Positions 1-6,484 of a stretch of 23,218 nt of DNA are shown here, piece after piece. The notes beneath the pieces were generated by a model that was given only the letters and a program-made list of their open reading frames with translations, ran no database searches and had not been told where the DNA came from. The stretch comes from Pseudomonadota bacterium (GTDB lineage: Bacteria; Pseudomonadota; Gammaproteobacteria; Pseudomonadales; Azotimanducaceae). The stretch is taken from the NCBI GenBank assembly GCA_009936895.1, contig JAACDS010000031.1:1-23218 (forward strand), written 5' to 3'. How positions within the stretch are numbered: the stretch's first letter is position 1; each line of letters begins with the position of its first letter. The translations under genes and the position numbers were made by a program.

Positions 1-177
1 AGAGCCACTACCCAGAATCTAAGACAGATTCTCGATAAACACATTATTTCAACCTCAGAGCGAGAGACTTTCTTGGAAGTCGTTCAATTTAACGCGGAAG
101 AAATTATCAAGACTCTCGCGCAAGTCCAGCGGGAAATTACTGGGCAAACGACTATAGGAGAAGCAAGCGATACGTAG
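1..177 (+). CDS. C-terminal end of an unknown protein (5' end outside window)
   Basis: Frame 1 is open from the first base to a TAG at 175-177 and gives 58 residues. The peptide is polar and probably helical (it contains RQILDKHII and FNAEEIIKTLAQVQRE), which reads like a real protein C-terminus and not an antisense shadow. The next gene probably begins at 170, so the two would overlap by 8 nt in different frames, an arrangement common in translationally coupled operons. The SD of that next gene (GGAG, 157-160) lies inside this reading frame. No domain is recognised. The opposite-strand frame here (55-354) was not preferred because it lacks family features and crosses the junction of two plausible + strand genes. 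Confidence 0.5.
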   Translation, partial: RATTQNLRQILDKHIISTSERETFLEVVQFNAEEIIKTLAQVQREITGQTTIGEASDT

Positions 178-811
178 CTTTACACTTCTTATAGTCCTAA
201 CCGTTTTCTCAACGACAGCGTACTCGATTTCCTGCGGGTCAGGCTTAACAAAATCAAAGACTTCAGGACTCGCCGATGGAATTTGCTCAACTTGCAGAAC
301 AATTAATGACTTTGCCATGGCTGGCGCTGCGATGCTCCATGACGCCAACGGCAAGTTTCAACGAGTCAAAGTAGCAAATAGTGACAATCAGGTAGAGGTG
401 ATACTCCGGAATTCATACAGAGACACTCCGCTTTCGGTTGGAATTTTCGGTTTTTCTTGGAACTTTCGAGCGACTAATTACGCAGAACGACTCGTAGATG
501 CAGTCCCAAGGCGAGGCTCTGTCAGTGGTGCACCTTGGAATCGCCAACCAGTTTCAACAGGCTCACTAAAAGCGAAATGCAACGATATGGAAAAACAGCA
601 GCAAGCAAAAGTGCAACAAAATGATGATCTTGCGCGCCTCAGCCAAGAAGTCTCTTCGCGAGGTCATCGACCTAGCGGCGACGAAGTCGCTCATTTAACG
701 GGTCGCGCGCCAAGCAACTGGTTTGGACGAAACTCCCGATATAACTACATCAGTTGCTACACTGTTTGGGGCCCATACGGGTCAACGACACGATGTCCGC
801 GATCGCGCTAA
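170..811 (+). CDS. Small exported protein of unknown function, apparent ATA start
   Basis: The frame runs from 158 to a TAA at 809-811. The first ATG is at 317, but the frame upstream of it encodes a textbook signal peptide from an ATA codon at 170: (M)RSFTLLIVLTVFSTTAYS, then ISCGSG, with cleavage expected near residue 19. GGAG at 157-160 stands 9 nt before ATA, and no ATG, GTG or TTG exists in frame between the upstream stop (155) and 317. The product would be 213 aa. The mature protein has an N-terminal cysteine group (C22, C39, C42), a central Gln/Lys-rich part and a C-terminal Tyr/Trp-rich tail with two cysteines. I do not recognise a family. Either a rare AUA start is used or the gene has lost its ATG. 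A terminator at 851-883 closes the unit. Confidence 0.55.
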   Translation: MRSFTLLIVLTVFSTTAYSISCGSGLTKSKTSGLADGICSTCRTINDFAMAGAAMLHDANGKFQRVKVANSDNQVEVILRNSYRDTPLSVGIFGFSWNFRATNYAERLVDAVPRRGSVSGAPWNRQPVSTGSLKAKCNDMEKQQQAKVQQNDDLARLSQEVSSRGHRPSGDEVAHLTGRAPSNWFGRNSRYNYISCYTVWGPYGSTTRCPRSR

Positions 812-850
812 ATCTGATAACGACTGCATCGGAGAAAAAACCAGAAGCCC

Positions 851-883
851 GCCCAACGCCTTTTTAACAAGGCGCTGGGCTTT
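851..883 (+). terminator. Rho-independent terminator, possibly bidirectional
   Basis: GCCCAACGCC (851-860) pairs with GGCGCTGGGC (871-880) with one A-C mismatch, around a 10-nt loop, and is followed by TTT. It lies 40 nt after the stop of the small exported protein. An A6 run upstream (835-840) becomes a T-run on the other strand, so the hairpin could also end transcription arriving from galU. Confidence 0.7.
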
Positions 884-1230
884 AATCCCACGTTCTCGTG
901 CCGCGATTGGCAAACTTCGGAATGCAGCAGGCGGCAATCCCCTTCTGCTTCTGGAAACCCGCTGTCACCTTCATTGTTCCAATCTCGATGTAGTGACCAA
1001 ATAGATTTCACCGAGCGATGACGCGGATCAGACCTCATAAGAGCTTCACACAACCTAAGCTCTGTAATGCAGGGTTGAGGTCTGGCGTCCTAAACAAGGT
1101 AAGGGTCGAGCCCCCTAACATCTTGAATTGGAACAGGAAATGTCGGGAACCGTTCTGACGACGATGTTGCCTTGGCCGCGTGCCCGCGACTTTCACCTTG
1201 GCAAGATCCTAAGCAGATCTGGTCGTCGCA
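884..1230. other. Intergenic stretch, no gene recognised, holds a nested inverted repeat
   Basis: This 347-nt stretch separates the terminator from the 3' end of galU. The short frames here show no family features. The only structure I see is the nested inverted repeat at 1025-1090, annotated separately. Confidence 0.5.
1025..1090 (-). ncRNA. Candidate structured RNA: nested inverted repeats
   Basis: CAGACCTCA (1029-1037) is the exact reverse complement of TGAGGTCTG (1076-1084). Outside it GGA (1025-1027) can pair with TCC (1088-1090). Inside it AGAGCTT (1040-1046) pairs perfectly with AAGCTCT (1057-1063) around a 10-nt loop. The result is a long outer stem with an inner hairpin. On the minus strand it lies 140-205 nt after the galU stop, and the bidirectional hairpin at 851-883 could end such a transcript. 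The minus strand is a guess. A 3'-UTR-derived small RNA is one reading; a repeat-family relic is another. Confidence 0.35.
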
Positions 1231-2064
1231 TCAACGCTTGAGAACAACGTTGTCATAGTAAAAGTTAGTCGCAGCAACGTAACCGTCAATACTGCCGCAA
1301 TCGAACCGGTGGCCTTGAAAACGATAGGCCAGCAGCTTCCCGGTTTGCGCCAGCGCGTTCAACGCATCGGTGAGTTGAATCTCGCCTCCAGCACCGGGCT
1401 CGGTGGATTCTATGAAGTCAAAAATATCCGGAGACAGGATGTATCGCCCGATCACGGCGAGGTTGGAAGGGGCCTCCTCGACACGAGGCTTCTCAACCAT
1501 TGAGGACACGCGCAACACGTTAGCCTCGATCTCATCCCCCACCACGATGCCGTAGTTGCTCACCTGATCCTGAGGAACGTCCATGACCGCAATCACTGAG
1601 CAATCGAACGCGCTTGCTACATCCTGCATTTGTTTCATGACGGGGTCACCATCAAGATTGAAGCAGAGATCGTCCGCCAGAATCAGTCCAAAGGCCTCGT
1701 CACCCACCAATGAGCGACCCGTTAGTACCGCATCGCCGAGACCCCGCATCGAACGCTGCCGCGTAAAAGTAAACGTACAGGCGTCGTTCAGTTCCCGGAT
1801 TTGCGTGAGGGAAGATTCCTTGGAGGAACCTGCAATCTGATGTTCGAGCTCAAAATTCACGTCAAAGTAATCTTCCAGTGGACGCTTGCCCCGGCCAGTG
1901 ACGATGCAAATCTCCGACATTCCGGCGGCATTCGCTTCGTCAACGCCGAATTCAATCAGCGGTCGATTTACGATTGGCAGCATTTCTTTGGGCATGGCCT
2001 TGGTTGCCGGTAAAAACCGCGTGCCGTAGCCGGCAGCAGGAAACAGACATTTACGAGCAATCAC
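1231..2064 (-). CDS. galU: UTP-glucose-1-phosphate uridylyltransferase
   Basis: GalU makes UDP-glucose from UTP and glucose-1-phosphate in the cytoplasm. The N-terminal nucleotide-binding signature FPAAGYGTRFLPATK, the following PKEMLPIVNRPLIEF, and later VEKP and GEIQLTDAL are hallmarks of bacterial GalU. The frame extends upstream to a GTG at 2106 and contains an ATG at 2070, but that ATG directly abuts the only good SD (GAGGAG, 2071-2076). The GTG at 2064 is 6 nt from this SD and gives MIARKCLFPAAGYGT, matching the usual family start; the product is then 277 aa, a normal size. The gene is divergent from gpgP-gpgS, which consume an NDP-glucose, so it may supply that pathway. GalU also serves envelope polysaccharide synthesis, so the link is suggestive only. 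Confidence 0.93.
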   Translation of the reverse strand: MIARKCLFPAAGYGTRFLPATKAMPKEMLPIVNRPLIEFGVDEANAAGMSEICIVTGRGKRPLEDYFDVNFELEHQIAGSSKESSLTQIRELNDACTFTFTRQRSMRGLGDAVLTGRSLVGDEAFGLILADDLCFNLDGDPVMKQMQDVASAFDCSVIAVMDVPQDQVSNYGIVVGDEIEANVLRVSSMVEKPRVEEAPSNLAVIGRYILSPDIFDFIESTEPGAGGEIQLTDALNALAQTGKLLAYRFQGHRFDCGSIDGYVAATNFYYDNVVLKR

Positions 2065-2070
2065 TGCCAT

Positions 2071-2076
2071 CTCCTC
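2071..2076 (-). promoter_or_regulatory. Ribosome binding site that decides the galU start
   Basis: On the minus strand GAGGAG lies directly before ATG (2070) but 6 nt before GTG (2064). Normal spacing favours the GTG. Confidence 0.6.
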
Positions 2077-2387
2077 GTACCGACAAACTCGCGAGAACCA
2101 CCACACCGCTAACCACTGAACTCATACCATTCCCCAGAAATTTGATTGATTGCTCAACTGGTAAACAAGAATCATGCCACCCTGCCACTGGCATGTTTCA
2201 GAAAAATTTCCCTCTGCGGACGGCAGCACTCAGTCCGTCAGCACAAAAACGGTGCAACTTGGCAGTAAAACGCACCTACTCGGTGCGAATGGATAAAATC
2301 CCTCGAGCAACGCTTGGCGATTGGACGCTCTAAAGATGGCACGCCGTTTGCTGAGAGCTTACGACGACGCACATAAGCGAGGTCATC
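2077..2387. promoter_or_regulatory. Divergent control region between galU and gpgP
   Basis: This gap of about 310 nt must hold the promoters of galU (leftward) and gpgP-gpgS (rightward). Visible structure: a perfect 7-bp inverted repeat, CATGCCA (2173-2179) with TGGCATG (2189-2195), followed by TTT; and a GCACC/GGTGC hairpin around 2271-2285. I cannot assign convincing -35/-10 pairs. GAGG stands 5 nt before the gpgP ATG at 2388. Confidence 0.4.
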
Positions 2388-3254
2388 ATGGGGTTGAGCA
2401 CTTTGGACACCAATCACACTCATACGAAAAATTTTGCGGCCAAATGGCTCGTCTTCACTGACTTAGATGGCACTCTACTGGATCGACGCTACGATCTTCG
2501 AGCCGCCGGAGAGGCAATGGACACCCTGCACGGACACGGTTGCATATGCGTGCCTGCATCAAGCAAAACTCACCTAGAAATGATGGAACTGAACAGGTTC
2601 CGTAAATTTCCGTCTCCCTACGTTTTCGAAAATGGTGCCGGCCTGTGTTGGCCCTCTGCCCTGGAGCCCGAACACTTTGGCCGGAACGCAGACGAAATTT
2701 GTGACTTGCTGGATCACATTGGTGTGGTTCATGATTTTTCTTATCGCACCTTTCGACACATCGACGCTAAAGAGTTGCAAGCGATCACCGGTCTTAGCGA
2801 ATCCGCTGCTGGCTTTGCGAAGCAGCGGACAGGCAGCATGCCACTGCTCTGGGAGGACTCTCCCCAAGCTCTGGAATCCTTTAGCGAGGCTCTTGGTTTC
2901 ATTGGATTGCAGGTTGTTCAGGGCGGCCGATTTCACACGGTTCTCGACAAATCCTGCAATAAGTCCCTTGGCATGAGAAAAATCGCAGAACACTTTATGC
3001 GACCGGAGAACGCACCCATTCTCATTTCCTGCGGTGACGCCAAAAACGACTTAGAGATGTTGGCACTTGCCGATATCGCTGTTTTGTTTCCCAAAACCGA
3101 CGGGAGTTATCTGAAGTTCAACCACCCGGTTGTACACTACGCCACCGCCAGTGGACACGAACACTGGCTGGGAGCCATGCAACAAATTTTAGGCATCGAA
3201 GAATCATTCTCCGAGCATTCACGACTCAGAACGGAGACCCTAACCCTTGAGTGA
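2388..3254 (+). CDS. gpgP: Glucosyl/mannosyl-3-phosphoglycerate phosphatase (HAD superfamily)
   Basis: This enzyme is expected to remove the phosphate from glucosyl-3-phosphoglycerate, the product of the next gene, giving glucosylglycerate. It is a HAD hydrolase of the MpgP/YedP type. Motif I is FTDLDGTLLD (nucleophile D25, D27), motif II includes VPASSKT (residues 55-61), the conserved lysine is probably K192 in NKSLGMRK, and motif IV is GDAKND (D217, N220, D221). PYVFENGAGL is typical of MpgP-like proteins. Length is 288 aa. The stop overlaps the synthase start by 8 nt, so the pair is almost certainly coupled. Family members act on mannosyl- or glucosyl-3-phosphoglycerate; the partner favours the glucosyl substrate. 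The N-terminal ~18 residues precede the domain, so a slightly later start cannot be excluded. Confidence 0.85.
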   Translation: MGLSTLDTNHTHTKNFAAKWLVFTDLDGTLLDRRYDLRAAGEAMDTLHGHGCICVPASSKTHLEMMELNRFRKFPSPYVFENGAGLCWPSALEPEHFGRNADEICDLLDHIGVVHDFSYRTFRHIDAKELQAITGLSESAAGFAKQRTGSMPLLWEDSPQALESFSEALGFIGLQVVQGGRFHTVLDKSCNKSLGMRKIAEHFMRPENAPILISCGDAKNDLEMLALADIAVLFPKTDGSYLKFNHPVVHYATASGHEHWLGAMQQILGIEESFSEHSRLRTETLTLE

Positions 3255-4503
3255 TTTTTTTCAAAACGGCATTGTCACGACCCTACACAATCTGAAAACA
3301 AGAAGCCTTGAATCCCTTGAAGGTGAGCTGCACGAATTCAGCAGCCACAGCCCTATGGCACTTATCCTGCCATGCCTGTATTCCGAACTGGCACAGGATG
3401 CCCTAAGCAATATCATCGACACGCTCAACGGTGCAACCTACCTGTCGCATGTGGTCATCGGCCTCGACCGTGCCACAGAATCCGAGTACCGCCATGCGCT
3501 GGAATATTTTTCTCGCCTGAAAATCACCCATACGGTGCTGTGGAACGACGGGCCTCGCGCGCGTCAACTTCAGAACGAATTGAAGCAGCACAGCGTTGCC
3601 CCAACCGATCTAGGCAAGGGGTGCAATGTTTGGTATTGCTTTGGTTTCATTCAGTCACTGCCAGACATCAAGGTTGTTGCTTTGCACGATTGCGACATTA
3701 CGACCTATGACAGAGCGTTATTGGCAAGGCTCCTCTATCCCGTGGCTCACCCCCAATTCAACTACCAATTCTGCAAGGGATTTTATGCGCGGGTAGCCGA
3801 GGGGAAACTGAATGGCCGGGTGAGTCGTTTGCTGGTATCTCCCCTGCTTCGATCCATGAAACGTGTCTTTCCTGAACAAAGCTTCTTAGAGTATCTGGAC
3901 AGCTTCCGCTATCCGCTCGCCGGCGAATTCGCCATGCGTATCGACCTTGTAAAAACGTTACGAATTCCCGCGGATTGGGCGTTAGAAATCGGCTTGCTTA
4001 CTGAGGTTTTCCGCAATTATTCAACGAAGCAGGTATGCCAAATTGAAGTCGCAGACAACTACGACCACAAGCACCAAGAGCTCTCTGCGGACGACCGAAC
4101 CCGAGGTCTGTCACGCATGAGCTCAGATATCGCAACATCGCTTTACCGAATTCTGGCGACCTTTGGTGCCGTGTTTGAAACCGGGACCGTTCGCACAGTT
4201 AAGGCGGCCTATCTTAGAATCGCCTTGGATCTTATCGAGTCCTATTACAACGATGCGACGGTCAATGGCCTGGGTTTTGATCGCGACGCTGAGGAGAGGG
4301 CCGTAGAAGCCTTCGCAACCAACGTACTCATTTCTGGACAGGACTATCTGCAGACCGGACAGGACTTGCCCTATGTCCCATCATGGAACCGGGTCAGAAG
4401 CGTTTATCCGTCGGCGCCTGAGCGGCTCGCTGAAATTGTGGCTTTAGACTACGAGGAGTTCGGCATCGTCGACGATGCAAGCCGTCGTGCCGCTGTCAGT
4501 TAA
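3247..4503 (+). CDS. gpgS: Glucosyl-3-phosphoglycerate synthase (GT81-type)
   Basis: GpgS transfers glucose from an NDP-glucose to 3-phosphoglycerate, the first step to the compatible solute glucosylglycerate. The 418-aa product has a GT-A fold pattern: ALILPCLYSEL near residue 38, VVIGLDRA near 69, the DxD metal site in LHDCDI (D148, D150), and RYPLAGEFAM near 221. The C-terminal part carries ADNYDHKHQ, also seen in this family. The start is TTG at 3247, with GGAG at 3233-3236 ten nt upstream; it yields MSDFFQNGIVTTLHNL, which fits the family N-terminus as I recall it. It overlaps gpgP by 8 nt. The gene ends 3 nt from the end of the convergent phosphorylase gene. A mannosyl-3-phosphoglycerate synthase is the alternative but is less likely on motif layout. 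Confidence 0.88.
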   Translation: MSDFFQNGIVTTLHNLKTRSLESLEGELHEFSSHSPMALILPCLYSELAQDALSNIIDTLNGATYLSHVVIGLDRATESEYRHALEYFSRLKITHTVLWNDGPRARQLQNELKQHSVAPTDLGKGCNVWYCFGFIQSLPDIKVVALHDCDITTYDRALLARLLYPVAHPQFNYQFCKGFYARVAEGKLNGRVSRLLVSPLLRSMKRVFPEQSFLEYLDSFRYPLAGEFAMRIDLVKTLRIPADWALEIGLLTEVFRNYSTKQVCQIEVADNYDHKHQELSADDRTRGLSRMSSDIATSLYRILATFGAVFETGTVRTVKAAYLRIALDLIESYYNDATVNGLGFDRDAEERAVEAFATNVLISGQDYLQTGQDLPYVPSWNRVRSVYPSAPERLAEIVALDYEEFGIVDDASRRAAVS

Positions 4504-4506
4504 CGT

Positions 4507-6246
4507 CTAGGCTAGATCCAGCCACATCACTTGAAAACCGCCCAACGATATTGCCGCGTTTGTCTTAATGCCTTCACCAGATAACAGATCCGCAGCCACT
4601 CCCGTCACCGATGCAAGTGCATCAGGCCAGTCGATGACTTGCGTATGCGTGACGAAGGAGGCGACAACCAAAAGCCGCTGATGAGTATCGTGACGCAGGA
4701 ACATCAGATAGTCGCTGCTTCCAGCGATAAAGTGTTGCTCGGAGGCGGGCAAGAACGCCGGCTGCTCGGCGCGCAGCTTAAGGCTCTGGCTCAGTCTCTG
4801 GAAAATCTTGGCGTGATGCGATGTCGGATCCCCCAAGGCTTCATTCAACGCCTCCAATGTCCAGCTGCCGCGATTGATCGATCGGGTGCGACCCGTCATC
4901 TCCATATGCTGATAGTCGTTGGAGCGACCCAACAACGCGTTCAAATACAGACCCGGCACGCCTTGATACGCCATCAACAATTGGTGTGCGCCAACATAGG
5001 CGTCGATGTTTTCCTCGTCGCCCCCAAAGGCAGAAAACAGCGCAATGTTGAGTTCGTAGGCACGTTCTTCCCCGTCGGGGGTGCTCCTCATCGACGCAAA
5101 GCCACCGCGGTCGTGGACGATATCGATCAACCTGCCAATATCTGCCTCCGGCATCAGCCCCTCCAAAGGACGCAAGCCGATCCCATCGTGAGAAGCGATA
5201 AAATTGAAGTAACTACAGCCCTCTGGGGGCGGCGCAAGATCGCGAGTCCAATTGACCAAGGGTTGCCCCTCGCCAGTCAAATAGCTGAACAACAGCAGAG
5301 GAGCCAAACTGAACTGATACACCAGATGGGCTTCGTTACCTTCGCCGAAGTAACTGACATTCTCTTCGTGAGGCACGTTGGTTTCCGTGATCAGCGTAAT
5401 CGGCAGTTCTTCAACGTCAATCAATCCGCGCAGAATTCTCACTACCATATGCGTCTCGGGCAAGCTCATGCAGGTCGTGCCCAGCCGCTTCCAAAGATAA
5501 GCGATGGCGTCGAGGCGAATGTAGCGAGCGCCCATTTGGGCATAAAAGAAAAGCGTGCTGGCGAATTCCAGCAGCACTTCTGGATTCGCGAAGTTCAGAT
5601 CAACCTGATCGTCACTAAACGTCGTCCAAACACGCCTGATGCCATTACGTGTATGCACTTCCGTCAGCAGTGGGGAGTTACGCGGCCGCAACACCTTTGT
5701 CAAAGCAGGACTTTCGTCCATCTCGAAAAAGTAGTCCTTACCCGGCGCAGCGTTGGTGATGAAGTCGGTAAACCACACGTGTTCACGGGAACAGTGGTTG
5801 ATCACCAAGTCCGCCATCACATCAAAGGTCTCCGCCAAATTTTGGATATCAGACCAGTGGCCCAGATCCGGCCGTACCCGACGGTAATCGATCACCGCAA
5901 AGCCGTCATCCGACGAAGAGGGGAAAAACGGCAGCACGTGGATACCGGTCAAGACCCCCTGAATATACCTGTCGGAGAATTTTTTGAGGACTTGCAGAGG
6001 CGGCATATCCGCCTGCACCAGACTATCGCCATAGCAAATCAGCAATGCCTCAGATCGTGGCGAGGCGCTTGCCTTGGAATCCAGCTTATTCGCCGTTTCT
6101 CGCGCCATGCTGCGCAGTTGTTCGTGCAAGCGTTGTCCCTGACTGCTGCCGTACAGCTGTATCAGGTAGGAAAGTACCTCGTAGTCGATGGCCTGATTGT
6201 CCTTGCCATGCGGTGCCGAAGAGTCACGATGGGTATGCCCGTTCAA
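4507..6246 (-). CDS. GH13_18 sucrose-phosphorylase-like enzyme, probable glucosylglycerate phosphorylase
   Basis: Enzymes of this subfamily split alpha-glucosides with phosphate, giving alpha-glucose-1-phosphate and the free acceptor. The GH13 catalytic residues are all visible: nucleophile D246 in YIRLDAIAYLWK, acid/base E288 in LITETNVPH and stabiliser D354 in FIASHDGIGLRP. GTTCMSLPETH after the nucleophile resembles the E. coli YcjM / glucosylglycerate phosphorylase group. Length is 579 aa. The start is TTG at 6246 with AAGGA (6253-6257) 6 nt upstream. The convergent gpgS and the divergent symporter make glucosylglycerate the natural substrate: phosphorolysis would give glucose-1-phosphate, which GalU can use, plus glycerate. 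Sucrose or sucrose-6-phosphate specificity cannot be excluded from sequence alone. Confidence 0.83.
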   Translation of the reverse strand: MNGHTHRDSSAPHGKDNQAIDYEVLSYLIQLYGSSQGQRLHEQLRSMARETANKLDSKASASPRSEALLICYGDSLVQADMPPLQVLKKFSDRYIQGVLTGIHVLPFFPSSSDDGFAVIDYRRVRPDLGHWSDIQNLAETFDVMADLVINHCSREHVWFTDFITNAAPGKDYFFEMDESPALTKVLRPRNSPLLTEVHTRNGIRRVWTTFSDDQVDLNFANPEVLLEFASTLFFYAQMGARYIRLDAIAYLWKRLGTTCMSLPETHMVVRILRGLIDVEELPITLITETNVPHEENVSYFGEGNEAHLVYQFSLAPLLLFSYLTGEGQPLVNWTRDLAPPPEGCSYFNFIASHDGIGLRPLEGLMPEADIGRLIDIVHDRGGFASMRSTPDGEERAYELNIALFSAFGGDEENIDAYVGAHQLLMAYQGVPGLYLNALLGRSNDYQHMEMTGRTRSINRGSWTLEALNEALGDPTSHHAKIFQRLSQSLKLRAEQPAFLPASEQHFIAGSSDYLMFLRHDTHQRLLVVASFVTHTQVIDWPDALASVTGVAADLLSGEGIKTNAAISLGGFQVMWLDLA

Positions 6247-6484
6247 TTGTTTTCCTTGGTTAATCCAGCCACCAGCGAGTCCATCAGCTCTTATCCCAAT
6301 TGGTCACCATCTGAACGCAGGGATCAAAGCAAAACCGACTCTACATATTCGAACGCTTCTGGGCGGAAGTGCTCCAAGACTGTTCGCGATCTAAGACCTG
6401 ATCTTTTTTTGTTGAGAATCGCAAAAGGAATAGTTACTCAAGTCACCCGCCTTGGGCAAGTTTTGTCTGCCAAGGAGCACTAAT
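6247..6484. promoter_or_regulatory. Divergent promoter region, phosphorylase and symporter
   Basis: This 238-nt gap must drive the phosphorylase leftward and the symporter rightward. It contains a palindromic CCAATTGG near 6296-6303, a T7 run at about 6403-6409 preceded by a weak hairpin (GATC, 8 nt, GATC), and TTGAGA near 6412-6417 as a possible -35 for the symporter. No confident -10 was found. Confidence 0.35.
6474..6477 (+). promoter_or_regulatory. Ribosome binding site that decides the symporter start
   Basis: GGAG (within AAGGAG) lies 7 nt before the TTG at 6485. It lies after the more upstream in-frame TTG at 6452, so that one is unlikely to be used. Confidence 0.65.

Noticed and set aside
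55..354. 99-codon minus-strand frame at the left edge
   Set aside because: It runs across the junction of two plausible + strand genes, shows no family motif, and its + strand complement encodes a clear signal peptide.
723..1053. Short frames around the terminator (723-1004 + and 808-1053 -)
   Set aside because: They cross a strong hairpin terminator, overlap the exported-protein gene or a structured repeat, and have no good SD.
6395..6410. Hairpin plus T7 before the symporter as a terminator or attenuator
   Set aside because: The stem is only 4 bp (GATC with GATC), too weak to call as a separate feature.
4639..6483. 614-codon open frame on the + strand
   Set aside because: It lies almost wholly antisense to the phosphorylase gene, whose catalytic motifs are intact. 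The translated peptide is rich in Arg, Gln and His and has no domain; it is a codon-bias shadow.
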